Source: Aurelia coerulea
Taxonomy: Eukaryota; Cnidaria; Scyphozoa; Semaeostomeae; Ulmaridae
Assembly (NCBI GenBank): GCA_039566865.1
Contig: CM076943.1
Coordinates: 47,824,124 to 47,888,123 of the forward strand
Direction of reading: 5' to 3'
Length of the DNA: 64,000 nucleotides
Shown here: positions 47,276-59,378 of the stretch, piece by piece
How positions within the stretch are numbered: the stretch's first letter is position 1
How the letters are laid out: each line of letters opens with the position of its first letter
The notes under the pieces: generated by a model
Seen by the model: the letters and a program-made list of their open reading frames with translations, nothing else
Databases searched by the model: none
What the model was told of the DNA's origin: nothing
Position numbers and translations under genes: made by a program

Positions 47276-47649
47276 TATAACACCAAGGACCCTAACCCCA
47301 AAGCCATTTCTGGAAGAAGTGACGAAAATGTAAGATTGTTTTGGTTATTCTGTCACTTTCTGTTACCGGCAGGTCATTTTGTGCCATCCAGATTCTGAAA
47401 CTTTGATATTGTTTTGCAAGATCATGTAACATTTACTTGTGACGTCAAGCTGAGGTTTGCAGGAGGCCTAAGGAATGGTATCAAGCTCGAATTTCCACAA
47501 ATCGATCTAGAATTCCTTTCTCTACAACGTATCCAAAAGGGGCTAAAATATGCCAGTTTGATGTTACCAAAGTTTTCTGCAAACTGCATCACGACCTTAC
47601 GAGTAAATGGTGCATTATTTCGTAAAATAACATCGATATTCAGAATCTA

Positions 47650-48433
47650 CAGGGTGTCCCAAAAATTATATATGCTGTTTGAGTGGCTTCTGCGGAGCCG
47701 CCATAAATCCAATGGTTCTGTTTTTAAGATTCTTGACAGAAGAGACTTCAAATTAAAGATTGACAGCGAGTTTGAGTAAATCCGATCACTAGTTGTTGAT
47801 TTATGGAGCAAGAAAGCCAAAATTATTGGCTGCCTCAAAACCAGAGAATTCATTATTTTCCATTGCGTTAAAATCAACGAAATTTGTTGAAAAAACATAC
47901 CTAGCCCTGTTTTCTGATGTTCATAAGTGAGACAGATAGTCATACATTGAATTTTGTGAAAACCAAGAATTTTGGACATATCTAGGGTTGCTAGGAATGG
48001 AAATGTGCAATTTAAGTGCTTCAGGCCATGGCATGCATCCATCAGATATTTTGCTTCTCAAAAGTGATAAAGTCGTTTTAAGCCAACAATACTGCTTTCA
48101 GCATGCTGCTTGGTCGATATTCTTGAAGAATATGGTCATTGATTACTCGCAAATACGTCTTCTGGCATAACTGTAAAGTTTAAGTCAATTTAATGCTAAA
48201 ATTCAAGATATAAGGTTAAGTACCGAGACAAAATCCTCTGGTTTCGAAGCAACCAATGATTGTGACTTTCTTTCTCAATAAATCAGCAACCACTTGTCAG
48301 ATTTGCACAAACTCGATGCCAAACTCTAAGTTGAAATTTCTTCTATTCACAAATCTAAAAAACAGGAAATTTAGATTTATGGCTCCTCCACAATAGCCAT
48401 TCAAACGGCGCAAATGTTTTTTGGGACACCCTG
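47650..48433. mobile_element. Mariner-like foldback element, TA target
   Basis: TA at 47648-47649 and 48434-48435. Ends CAGGGTGTCCCAAAAA and TTTTTTGGGACACCCTG. Facing arms: gctgtttgagtgg/ccattcaaacggc and gccataaatcc/ttatggc. The 121- and 131-codon ORFs lie on these arms and are not genes. Confidence 0.88.
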
Positions 48434-48589
48434 TATAATACAAAGTGACCTACAATAACAGAGACTGACAAACTAACCAAATAGGTTGCACTGTAACTCG
48501 TTTTTACCGTTTGTGCAGGGTGGCTTTATTATTCTGGCCAGTAATTCATGATAGCATCATCATTTACAGTTGTTAGAAATGAGTAGATC

Positions 48590-48894
48590 TCGGGGGGGGG
48601 GGGGTACTTGACTAGGGAAGTGACGGGGGTGTGCGGAAAACCTCTCCACACCCTGCACCCTCTCGCATCAAAATTGGCCAAGGTATACCCTGTCGCTTAA
48701 AATTTTGCCTCTCAAATACAGTGTAGAACGCAATTTTTGCTTGTGATACCCTGTCGCATAATTTTTTACCTATTATAATACCCTGTTGCATAATTTTCTT
48801 TAGAAAAGGACACCCTGTCGCATAATATTTACCGCAAAAGGACACCCTGTTGAGCGGCACATCCTGTCAGGTCAAGTATGGGAGTACCCCCCCC
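48590..48894. mobile_element. G/C-tract-bounded element with tandem ataccctgtcgcataat array
   Basis: Left ctcgggggggggggggtacttgac, right caagtatgggagtacccccccctggg. Interior ataccctgtcgcataatttt recurs with variation at least five times. A related fragment is at 56700-56865. Confidence 0.78.
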
Positions 48895-48897
48895 CTG

Positions 48898-48965
48898 GGT
48901 GTAGTAGGAATGCTCATCTGCACACACATCACGTGCACACCTTGAATCACGTGCACCTAATATCA
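48898..48965. repeat. CACGTGCACACCTTGAATCACGT repeat, copy 1
   Basis: tgtagtaggaatg ... catcacgtgcacaccttgaatcacgt recurs at 55092-55155. Extends no further in common. Confidence 0.65.
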
Positions 48966-49116
48966 CTTCCACTTAGTGTCACATATAGAGAAGAGCATCA
49001 TAAGCATTTAGACTTTAGTGCCTTTTTATGAACAAAACAAAACAGTATAAACTATTTGCATAAATTGATCTAACCTATCTCGTCAATTCCTAACTTCAGA
49101 TATCGTGATGTCTTAC

Positions 49117-49417
49117 CACAGGTGGCGGAGAATGGTTCAGTATTTTAAAATGGAATGGTTCAGTTTAAAATAAAGTTAGTAAAAACAAACCTTTCTTGCC
49201 AGTTAAATGTGTCTGATTTCTCTGTGAATCTGATCCACTGCTATTTACTTTAGTTAGGCCAATATGCGAACGACTGTTTAGTGTTGTTACTGTTGTCTCA
49301 GAAAGAATGGTTCAGTATTTTTAAAATGGAATTGTTCAGTTTTAAAATTGGTAAAAACAAACTTTAAAACTGAACAATTTCATTTTAAAAATACTGAACC
49401 ATTCTCCGCCACCTGTG
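49117..49417. mobile_element. CACAGGTGGCGGAGAATGG foldback element
   Basis: CACAGGTGGCGGAGAATGG and CCATTCTCCGCCACCTGTG at the ends; arms also share ttcagtatttttaaaatgg. Half copy at 35440-35660. TSD unclear (CTTAC/CTTAA). Confidence 0.85.
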
Positions 49418-50452
49418 CTTAATCTTCAACTGACGTGATGACGAGAATTCAAAGGGTGACGTGACTAGCATGTGGAAACCGGGAAGAAACTGGACCCAAA
49501 AAAAGAGACGGGCTGTATTGTCTCCCAAACAACAGTCCCGATAAAAATAGGCACGTTTCACGAATCACAAAATTCGATAGCGAGATCAATCTGCAATTTT
49601 CCCATTTGGCCAACAACAGTCCAACATGCATAGATTATGTTTACATGTGATTATTACCTTTTCGATAGGATCAAACCATGGGTATTGTGGACACAATTTG
49701 TGTCGATCGTGTCCACAATACCTGGCCTAAATGTTACCAAATGAATAACTGTAGTTCGATCAAACTAGCAGATATGACTGCTTTCAGAACTCGTTGGCTT
49801 TGAGATATGCAGTGAATGTGCGCACATGACTACTAAATTTATTATTTTGTTTATATGAGGCAGAAATCCAAATGGATCCGTTCCCGTGTAATCGCGGTCT
49901 GAGTCAAATTTGCTTTTTCCAGCTGTTGTCATCAATCCTATAAGCTATGTAAAAAGGTCGTTATTGCTTTCACAAATATAGTCTAGCAAAAATACAAAGG
50001 ATAGCAGCAATCATAAAGTGTCGTGAGTTTTCAAAAGTACCTACATTTTCTCAGGAATGCAACCATCAGTGAATGGAGCATTTAGTCAATGGAAGAGACA
50101 AATTTAGGTGTCGATCAAGGCTCTTGGTGCAACTCGGCCGTGATACGACTATCTATCTGTGCAATAATCAGATTGAAAACATTTAGAGTTTTGGTTTGAA
50201 AAGGATGCCCTAAACTTTCTATGTGCTTCCATTAAAACTACACGATGTATACCCTTTTTGGTTTCCATTCCTATTATGTTTCCTATGCAACTTCCCCCCC
50301 CCCCCCCCCCCCCCCCCTAGCAAGAGCCAGGTCTCCTGCCTGATTGTATGATATTTTATTGATTTCATAATATATCATGAATAGTTTTTAAGTATTGCAC
50401 TGCACTCAACTCTCTCTAAGCGACACCTTTATAATATATCGTGGACAACCTG
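49418..50452. other. Unassigned
   Basis: Contains the hairpin ggtattgtggacac/gtgtccacaatacc at 49681-49722 and a run of 24 C at 50294-50317. No gene. Confidence 0.4.
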
Positions 50453-50456
50453 TTAA

Positions 50457-51388
50457 GGTTACTGTATCCCTTCAGTGACCACTCACGGTGTTTTCTCTCT
50501 TGATTATCACGCCCGCGACATAACACGTAAAAACTATACATCATTCGATTCGTCATTAAATAGGGAGTTTTTACGAGCCAAAAAGAATACAAATATCCGA
50601 AAATTGGGTGCTATACATCCGAAAACGTCAAAATCGGACCTTCCCCCCTTCTAGAACCTCCCTGTCCCCCCAGATATGTTTCATTTAAATTTCAATGAGA
50701 TTTTTGCGTTTTCAACACATTAATCTAGCAAAGAGTGTCTCAAATTTCTTTTGCATGCCTTAGCTTCAGAATAATTAATAAAACAATTTTGCCCCTCGCT
50801 CCTTGTCCTCGTTTTGAGATTCATTCAAATGTTAAATTTGGACTATGCAATTTTTCTCAAAAGTGAGACACACTTTGGTCCCCCTATGCCTTTTCTCTCT
50901 GTTTGCCAAATTTCAGCCAATTATATCAAGCCGTTGGGTACAGGGAGCTGTATGAAATGAATACCCATTCGTTGCTGAAAAATTGATTTTGAGAAAAGCG
51001 CTGAAACAGTTTCTTATAGCGAACAGTTCCACTGTTGAAAATGATTAACTTCAATCTGGCCACAAGAGTAAACAGAGTAATCCTGTATGTATTTAGTGCA
51101 GAGTTTACAATGACGTAATTGGTATTATAACCGCAAAATCCACTCAACAGGAAATCAAAGGCACTTGAAACCTTTAACCTTTGGTTCTCAAATAATCTTC
51201 GTCATGTAAACAGCATTTTCCTAGCAGAAAATACCTTGCTTTAAATTGCTTATGATTCGCTGAAAAATAAAGTAAAATTCCTTGAAATTATTAGAAATTG
51301 TAGGTAGATGTGTGTGCTATCCAATGATCTAAAAATCCAAAAATTGATCGGAAAAAACTTTTTATCGTCCTGAAGGGATACAGTAACC
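50457..51388. mobile_element. TTAA-flanked element, GGTTACTGTATCCCTTCAG ends
   Basis: TTAA at 50453-50456 and 51389-51392. GGTTACTGTATCCCTTCAG and CTGAAGGGATACAGTAACC are 19-bp complements. 932 bp, only short ORFs. Confidence 0.9.
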
Positions 51389-51815
51389 TTAAGAAAGGAA
51401 TTATTTTTGCATCCCTATTGACAAATGTTAGCTAAGATTCTCTCTGTAAAGTACACACCTTGTTAGAGAGGACACATTTAGTTGGTTTGGAAGGTATTCA
51501 CTTGATTTAGTTTGGACAAGAGACTTTAATATGAGACTTTTCACTCCATTATTCCATTATTATGAGACTTTTCACTATGATTCAAATCTACAAAGATAGT
51601 TTGATTTTCTTTCTGACATTTTTTGATATACTGGAAGCTCAATGACTAAAGAAAAATTAATCTAGTTATCAGGCAGTTAAAAAGAACTAAATTTATTAAT
51701 TTCAAAACCAATCGAAAGATTACCTTTACCTGGGAAATTATTTGGTCTTTGATATACTTGACAAAGGTTTCAAGTCATAGACTCTTGTCATAAGACTCTT
51801 GTCTTGTGCAGAATG

Positions 51816-52320
51816 TCCCAAAAAATTGTTTGACGATTGATTAAATCATGGGCGATGATGGACCGATTTTGTGGGAAGGAAAGGTAATAATTGTAGAATT
51901 CCTTACCCATTAGTTGACCAGTTCTCTAATTTGCATCCCTATTGATCAATTTGAGAGAACAAGATCAGTAAACGTTCGTTTCTTTGCGGTATCTTTCTTG
52001 ACTCTGTTCAGTTAGGCCCCCACGAGTTCGAACTGTTGTTGTAACTGTAAAAGTTTTTCAAGAAAAAAAATCTTCCTCCCCTGCGCTTTCCCCTTTACGT
52101 CGCTACGAAGGAGAGGGTTGACAAACTTTACAGTTACAACAACAGTTCGACCTCGTGGGGGGCTTAACTGAACAGAGCCGAGAAAGATACTGCAAAGAAA
52201 CGAACGTTTACTGATCTTGTTCACTCAAATTGATCAACAGGGATGCAAATTAGAGAACTGGTCAACTAATGGGTAAGGAATTCTACAATTATTACCTTAC
52301 TAATTGACGTGGCAACTGAT
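51816..52320. mobile_element. Mariner-like left end broken by a foldback
   Basis: gaatgtcccaaaaaattgtttgacg at 51821 resembles the 52334 element's start. The foldback 51881-52298 lies directly after it. Confidence 0.5.
51881..52298. mobile_element. 418-bp palindrome with ~185-bp arms
   Basis: AAGGTAATAATTGTAGAATT faces AATTCTACAATTATTACCTT; arms run to about aactgtaaaagttt / aaactttacagtt and are nearly identical apart from a few substitutions. Central spacer about 52062-52120. No TSD resolved. Confidence 0.9.
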
Positions 52321-52333
52321 ACATACTTACGTA

Positions 52334-53078
52334 CAGGGTGTCCCAAAGAGATTGTTCGATGTTTGATTAAATATTAAACAATAGCGAAAAAATGAATAGA
52401 TTCCATGGTAAAATAATCATATTGCTGAGATTTTAAATTGATTTTAGACACAAGAAGCTCGAAAAACGGCTAAATATTCAAGAAGTTACAAGCTTTAGAA
52501 GTTTAAATTTTTGCAAAAGCTGAAATCAGACGCCCCTAAATTGCATATTTTGTGAAAAGAGCATCTCGCCTATTCAAACTAAATCAAATGGAGTTGAAAA
52601 AGAACTTTCGATAAATTGGCTTTCGCTAACATTCAATCAAGGTTATGGATGCTTGGAGGAATCCTGTTGAGCACAATTGGGATTTGCCCCGTCTCTCATC
52701 GATTAAGTTTTCATTCCATGTTTTTGGATCCTCGCATTCTTAAATTGATTTTGGTAACGGTTACAAGAATTGAATTACTCTTTATGTCATATTTGGTTTG
52801 CTCTGACATCAGCAAGTGTTTTTACATTACACAGTTTTCTTTTACATCGATTTTGGGACGTCTTCGTGAAAAACAATTCAGTTAAGGGCGTCTTGTTTCA
52901 GCTTTCACACAAACTTGAACTCCAAAACTCCGTGATTTCTTAGCGTATTCGCAAGATTCTGGCGTCAAATATCTATTTAAAATCTTAGGAACAGGGTTGT
53001 CTAACCAGAAACCTGTATTTTTTATTATCAATTTTTAATATTTAATCAAACGTCGAAAAAATTTTCTGGGACACCCTG
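52334..53078. mobile_element. Mariner-like foldback element, TA target
   Basis: TA at 52332-52333 and 53079-53080. Ends CAGGGTGTCCCAAAG and CTGGGACACCCTG. Facing arms cgatgtttgattaaatattaa / tttaatatttaatcaaacg. The 89-codon ORF at 52616 is not supported. Confidence 0.85.
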
Positions 53079-53080
53079 TA

Positions 53081-54150
53081 CATACTGCTTAAGTAAGCAT
53101 GTATCCAAAAGCGTCAAAAGCGTCAAAAGTGTTCCAAGACAGAGTAGGGGTTCTTTGCGCAAATTTTTTTAGAAGTGGTTATTCAAGTCGTCAAATATTC
53201 AGATTTGGCACTGGCGCACAAGGGATCCAAGGGATCTCCTGAGCCAAAATCAATTATTTTTATTCAAAAACGTTCCTGGGGGATGCTGCTCCATGAAAAA
53301 AGTTACAAAATTGTCAAAATCCCAATTCAGAACTGGCAAACATAGGGCCGTGAAAGGCATTCTTAGCAAATGTATAGGGCGTGTCATCAAGAATTTTCCT
53401 GTGGGGGCTCGCTCCCAGAGTCCTTGCAGCTGTTGGACCTACCTTCAGAATACATTCTTGGCTCTTTCTATCAACTGCTGAATATAAATAGTTTTGAAAT
53501 CTGATATACATATTCTCTTAGCACATTTAAGGAGCCTAGTATGTCCGGTCTTCCAGCAAAAAACCTGAAAGGAAAAGCATTTCCTAGACTCGGAAAATTG
53601 ACGGTCCTTGCCCCTCCATTCAAAAAGCAGAATTTCCGCCACTGTATTTGAGGGTGAGATGTAGTAAAATGGTAAACAGTACCAGAATTTATACATTGTG
53701 GCATTTTTTAATTCTTCATTACATCTCTGATGTTTGAATGACGTAAAGCAAAAATCAGCATTCGAATCAGTTTCGATATTTTTTCAATGTTCTCCTTTGT
53801 TTCTTATTTCTGATTTGTTTCTTTTCCTTATCCCCGATGTTTCTCATTTCTGATGCGCAGAGAATCAGAGGGCCAGCAGCAGCAGCCAACCAGTAGCAAC
53901 AACAACAACCAACACAACAACAACAACCAACAACCAGCAGCAACAATATAACCAGAGCACAAATAATATTCAGGCCAAATGCGACGCAGGAGTGGTATAC
54001 GTCACGCCTGCGGCACAGTCTAGAGCACACTTAATAAACAATTGGTTGGACAGCACCATAATAATAGGGAAACAACAGGAGGAACTCCGCCTACTAAAAT
54101 TAGATCCGCACGAAGTTTCTGGCCCAAGCGGCCAGAACGCCGTATATGTG
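53081..54150. other. Unassigned, with a low-complexity CAACAACAAC/AGCAGC tract
   Basis: agcagcagcagccaacc ... caacaacaacaacc at 53875-53945. ORFs on the minus strand across it (Cys-rich) are a low-complexity by-product. Confidence 0.4.
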
Positions 54151-54153
54151 CCT

Positions 54154-54340
54154 TAGACTTATGACAGTGAGTCTCTTGTTTCCCTGTGCTCTTTGATTTC
54201 AAAATGGCACCTCGGTCAACAGAGACTCGTATAATTTCTCTGAAAAACCTGACCCTATTAGGCCAAATATACTGGTTTCATTATGAGTCCCTGTGAGCAA
54301 GGTAACGCAGGGATACGAGGGACTCATCGTCATAAGTCTA
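54154..54340. mobile_element. TAGACTTATGAC element, copy 2, 7-9 bp TSD
   Basis: TAGACTTATGACAGTGAGTC ... GACTCATCGTCATAAGTCTA, with ATGTGCCT directly on both sides (54146-54153; 54340-54347, sharing one A). Consistent with hAT-like insertion. Interior matches 43004-43570 left part. Confidence 0.82.
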
Positions 54341-54355
54341 TGTGCCTAGCACCAG

Positions 54356-55090
54356 GGCCTTGTTGGGGATACGTGCAAGCTCAAGTTGACGAGGACGTGG
54401 ATATCCTCTCGGGGACTATGAACGCATGCGTAGTGTGTAAATTTTTGCTTATTCGATTACGTATTGCCACTATTTTCATCACGAACTTTTAGTCATTCGA
54501 CAGGCAACCGGAAGTCAGACATTGAAACGAAACCACATCCGCTACAGAACAAGTAATTTTTGATGAGAGAACACTGAAAAGTTTTCATTCAGAATCACTC
54601 GCGATAGCGCTTCATGAAAGCTTGGCAAAGGAATGTATTCATCTGGCTAAGAAATGATATTCATATGCCAACTTACTTAGCTTTGCTTGGTTTGTTTCAA
54701 ATGGCCTCCTTTAAATGTTGTCGAAATAGCACAGAGCGCTGCTGCTATCTTGTTTTGCCTAGGCCAATTTATCAACGCAAGACCAAAACCGTTCAACATT
54801 TACTTGTGCCAAGTTTCCAGAAAGGTCCATCATGAAATTTTTGTTTGCAGCTTCTTGTAGGCATATATCAAACATAACTGCAGTTAAGAATTGATAAAAT
54901 ATAAGCTAAGTTTCCCACATATCGAGCTGCGAATCTTCCCCGACAGTTTGCTGTCACTGCAACTTTTTGAATGATGATTATATCCACAGCGCATGCGTTC
55001 ATAGTCCCCGTGCTGATTGGCTGTCAAGTTGACCCAAAAAGACAAAGCTAAAAAACAATACGGGGAGTACCATGTATCCCCAACAAGGCC
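54356..55090. mobile_element. Element with GGCCTTGTTGGGGATAC ends and inner inverted repeat
   Basis: GGCCTTGTTGGGGATAC and GTATCCCCAACAAGGCC are 17-bp complements. Inside, ggggactatgaacgcatgcg (about 54411) faces cgcatgcgttcatagtcccc (about 54991). ORFs inside are short. Confidence 0.85.
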
Positions 55091-55194
55091 ATGTAGTAGG
55101 AATGCACATCTGCACCTACATCACGTGCACACCTTGAATCACGTCCACCCAAACACTTTAATTTTCATTAAATTGCACTGACAGGCAGGCACTG

Positions 55195-55370
55195 ACAGGC
55201 ACTACATTTATAAGTCGGTCCGTCCCATTGTTTTATTAGATTCTTAAAACTTTTCAAATTATCTGCAGATTTCAGCTCGTTTGGTAGGCCATTCCAAATC
55301 TGTGGGCCAATAGACATTAGACTGTTGGACCCAAATGTTGTTTGATTAGGCCTAACATGGGCTAAGTTCT
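55195..55370 (-). pseudogene. LINE reverse-transcriptase C-terminal tail, minus strand
   Basis: Minus strand reads HVRPNQTTFGSNSLMSIGPQ, IWNGLPNELKSADNL, FKNLIKQWDGPTYKC. Same element family as 45625-45897. The part from 55371 to 55600 carries further tail in other frames. Confidence 0.85.
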
Positions 55371-55696
55371 ATTTCTTAATGAATAATTTGAAGACCGTAA
55401 TTTAAATATGTTCTGCATACAAGGTGGATTTAACTGTTTCACTGTTTTGAATAGCTCAATGCAAAGGGTTCTTTGACGAGCAATAAGCATCGTGCATTTA
55501 TCTGACTTCAAGAGCAACTCGTTGTACGAACTGGTATGATCATTATAGAGAAATCTTAAAGCACGTTCTTGTAACTGTTCAATTTTCTGTAATCATCTCG
55601 AAGATGAAACATAAGATCCTTTTGGATGATTACAAAGTCCGTCCTGAGCTAAGCAAGCATAAGAAAATCTGAATATTGATTTCTTCATAACCCCAA

Positions 55697-56158
55697 ATGA
55701 TCGTTGTGATGCTGTTTTTAGCAACAGTCAGAGAGATGAGTGTTGCTGCTCAAGTCGCCTTCAATAGCAAATCAAGCGCCATGAATAACGACAAGAATCG
55801 CCCGAAAAGTGATATTTTGATCTTCATGTCAAACGAAGATGATACGCAACAAATAAAAATATATTACCCCCAGTTCGCTTGGTTCATACATGATGCATCT
55901 GTCTCAAATTAGATGTCATGTGAGATTCACGATAACGCAAAATTGCTTATGCGGAACCCTGCAGAATGTTTCTATTCGCGGGCTTCTAATTTGAGGCAAG
56001 CAGTCACGAAGATAACCTCTGTGCAGAATCATATGCATGGAGATCTTTTGGTTCAGTGTGACCACGTGCCTTCCCCCAGTCAATGCGCCATTGTTTGCTG
56101 TAATTCTGCACCTTTCCTCTCAACTTCACCTGCGACGTTTGCATCTGTAGCTGTGTAG
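55697..56158 (+). other. Open frame of 154 codons broken by one TAG
   Basis: Two consecutive ORFs in the same frame (55697-55912 and 55913-56158) are separated only by a TAG. The first has IKIYYPQFAWFIHDASV, which vaguely recalls the YYPxFxWxxRDF stretch of guanylate-binding-type GTPases. The second is not recognised. The likeness is too weak to name a gene; could be a decayed gene or chance. Confidence 0.2.
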
Positions 56159-57180
56159 GAGGGGGGTTCTTCTACCTTCGGTGATGCTGCGAATGCTAGC
56201 CTCTGTGCAGGCCGCCGGTTACATCATCCTCTAAACTTGACTTATTTGTATAATGAATACTATCAATAAGTGGCTAATGATGCGTTCGTTCTAGAAAACG
56301 ATTGTTTCAACATAATTAAGCTGCTAATGAAGTCAAGAACGTGCCAATTCTGGGTAAATTTGTTGTTGTGCCAGGGTAAACATCGTGGTGATTTATCCAT
56401 CTTATGGTGTCAAATCTGTCTAACATGAAATAAGCCGACGTCAAATGTTGCTATAGGATCGCGGGAAACTTCTGTCTTGTATGCGCTTTATGTGCGCTTT
56501 CTTTATTTCAGTGCCAATTAGCTGAGATAAAACGTTAATCAATCGCTTTAACGAGCGTGACGGACTTTCTTTCTTTCTTTCTTTCTTCCTGACCTGGAGC
56601 CCCCTCTTAGATTACAAAGTACTTTGTAATCAAAAATACCATACGTTTATGCGGAAGCGCACGTTTTCAGACAATAAGTGCACTGTTATGTAAATATATT
56701 AGTTGGACCCTGTCATAAATAGATAAATGGGGACCCTGTCATGGAGCCGAATATGCCAAAGTGATACCCTGTCCTGGAGTAGGAATCCTGAGAATGATAC
56801 CCTGTTCAGCCACAAGTCCCCGTACGGAAAAATATATGAGTCCCCCCCCCCCCCCTCCCACGGGCATGTTGTGTTTTAGCAAGGCTGCGTGTTATGTGTG
56901 ACGTCATATTACGTCATTGGGAATGAGAGGGTTGGATTTCATACGCAGAAGAAATCTTCTTCGCAATCCTTCCTCCCAGACGATGTTTCCCTCTTACTGC
57001 TTTCATAAAAGTAGTACGTCATCGTAGACCTTTGTACGTGAGTCAACCCTAGGCTCACCTTTGATTACTTTTACAACCAGCATGGACTTGCCACAAACAG
57101 CGATGCTTGTTGGCAGAAAATACAACTTACCCCTCCCCCCTCCTTCAGTTTCTCAGCGGATTTGGATGAATCACGAAACC
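56159..57180. other. Unassigned, with a (TTTC)n tract and a G/C-tract element fragment
   Basis: tttctttctttctttc at 56568-56585. taaatggggaccctgtcatgg ... gataccctgtcctgg ... gagtccccccccccccc at 56705-56862 is a half element of the 48590-48894 type. Confidence 0.45.
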
Positions 57181-58027
57181 CAACTTTAGCGATGATTGGG
57201 GGGCGGGGCGGCTGCCCCCTTGCCCCCTGGCTACGCTACTGAGTAGGAATTAGGGCGCGATTTATTGAATTGGGTTACCACCGAATAGCATACATTCCTC
57301 TGAACTAAAGATTTGGGAAAGGGAATTTAGGTCACATTTGTAACGAAGAACGGTATGAATGAACTTGACCGTATTTTTAATGACATTTTTACGATTTGTT
57401 TTTCGAAACTAAATTTGCATGAGCTTTAGAAATCAACGTTTCTTATATTCAGTAGGTTCGACGTTTTATTACCATTTATTACTTAAATCGTTGTTTACGT
57501 TGATGTATACTCGAAGTACTTAGATTAGAATTTGTATACTCTTTCTACTGTGGCCGAAGTTCATACCCAGAAGCTTTCATCTTCGGAATTTTTACGGCCT
57601 CGTTAGGAAACGTTCACTTTACAATTGACAACTAAACTAGGTCAATTTTTTTTGGTCGGAGAATTAGCCCCTTTGAATTAGAAACCCATATAAATAGAGG
57701 TTGCAACCTTAGGGTAAGGCAGACAACAGGCCCACGGGCCAGAAGAGACGCAAGAATCTGTGTCAGACATATATGCTTGAAAGTAAGTTAAAACATTTCA
57801 ACCCATTCGAATTGATCGTATGCTTAGTCGTTGTCCTATGCATGAAACCTACAAGGTTCTAAGTTTTAGCTCTTAGAATAGCAGTATCATTTTGCATTTA
57901 TTCACGTTAATTTTGTTCATATTTATACAGTCCTCTTACTTATTATCAGAAGTTGTTTTTTATCGGTGAATCTATTTACAACATCGGGAGCTTGCTAACG
58001 AAGAAGTTTCTCGACACATTTCGTTGA
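57181..58027. other. Unassigned
   Basis: cggctgcccccttgccccctggctacgctactga at 57208 looks like the right end of another C-rich element, without a partner. The rest is AT-rich without features. Confidence 0.35.
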
Positions 58028-58031
58028 TTAA

Positions 58032-58140
58032 AGGACATATGTCACATTAGCAATTGGTTAATACAACAAACAAGTTTGGAGTGAAATTCCATTGTTTCGA
58101 GACTTTTCATTTCGGTTTCATGAATTTTTATTTAGTTTGG
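58032..58140. mobile_element. TTAA-flanked AGGGCATAT family, truncated copy 3
   Basis: TTAA at 58028-58031 then AGGACATATGTCACATTAGC, ttggttaatacaacaaac, gaattttta. Right half missing. Confidence 0.75.
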
Positions 58141-59378
58141 ACAAGAGACCTTAGTGAGGTTAATTTCGATTCTCGACGTAGTTTAGCTTTAGTTTAGTGG
58201 TTTGTATGTTTTGTTTGGTTTAAACTTCGTGTCGATTTTTCTTGTGTTTTCTGCCTGGTCAGTTTGATTCCCCGGAGGTACTCTAGAGTTTTTGGTCTTA
58301 TGTCTGGGGTGGACCCAGAATCCCGGACAGGCATCGCCAAAGTGCGTGAGCACGCCACTCGCAGGCACATTTTCAAATCCAGCGAATATCTGCAAGCACA
58401 TTTGAAAAAATGATCTTTTCTGTAGATTTTAGCGATCAATTGGTAGGAATTAGGTAGCAACTATCATGGTCTTAGTTTCACTAAATTTGGTTTGGTTTGA
58501 CTGTATTTGATATAACTAATATACTACGATTAAGTTCTATAACTGCAATGGTAATTAAAGTTCTTAGAAGCTCCTGCCGAGCCTAAACGTAGGCTATGGT
58601 ACACCAACCTCGTTCCCAAGGGTATCTGTTGTTGTCAATAGGAGGCTAGACTTCAACTTGGGACCAACCTCGTTCCCAGGGTGTTCTGACGTGATACGCT
58701 CAACGCTCATCGCGAAGCCGAATGAACAACAGCTTAGCAGCCATCATGAATTTGCAGTTTGCTAGGCAACGCCAATCGACGAAAAACGGCTTTTGCTCTA
58801 GCGCTAATTCTGAAATAGATAAAGCGAGAAACTAAAACAAACACTTTGAGGATCTCAACCCTTTTGAAGGTATTTGAACAGTAATCCGGGGTTAGCAAGT
58901 GCGTTTAATGTGAAAATAAGCACGATTTGTTTGGGGTGCAAATTGGGCCTAAGTTGAAAATAAGAAAATTTTTCACCGCAGCTTCCAAAACGAAATGGCT
59001 CGTTATTCTCCCAATTTTTGGAGATAAATATCAAATTGTGGTTGTATTGGGTAAAGAATGTAGTTTCCCGTCGAATTTTGACATGCCGCGGCCATTTACC
59101 TCGCTTAAATTGGAGGTACCGCTCAAGATGGAGCAGACCAAAATTTGGGACAAATGCACTGTGGGGTACACAGTTTCCAAGGAAAGCAGAGGTTGAATTG
59201 AATCGTATTGTATTGTATTGTATTGTATTGTATTGTATTGTATTGTCAAATGACTTGAATGTGGCCTAAAACTGGACGAGGAACGGGCAATCAATGAATT
59301 CGTTTCGTTATAAATTTGTGGGAGCTCCCCCCAAGCTCCTGCTGGTTCAATAGGTATACTTTAATCTTGGTACTGATC
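58141..59378. other. Unassigned, with caacctcgttccc repeats and a TTGTA microsatellite
   Basis: accaacctcgttccca at 58611 and 58664 is a direct repeat (an element end common in invertebrate genomes, from memory). (TTGTA)n at 59203-59246. ORFs at 58927-59196 and 58194-58460 show no domain. Confidence 0.4.

Noticed and set aside
47414..48042. ORFs of 121 (+) and 131 (-) codons
   Set aside because: They overlap on the arms of a mariner-like palindrome; no homology.
53767..54030. Cys-rich minus-strand ORF
   Set aside because: Translation of a CAACAAC/AGCAGC low-complexity tract.
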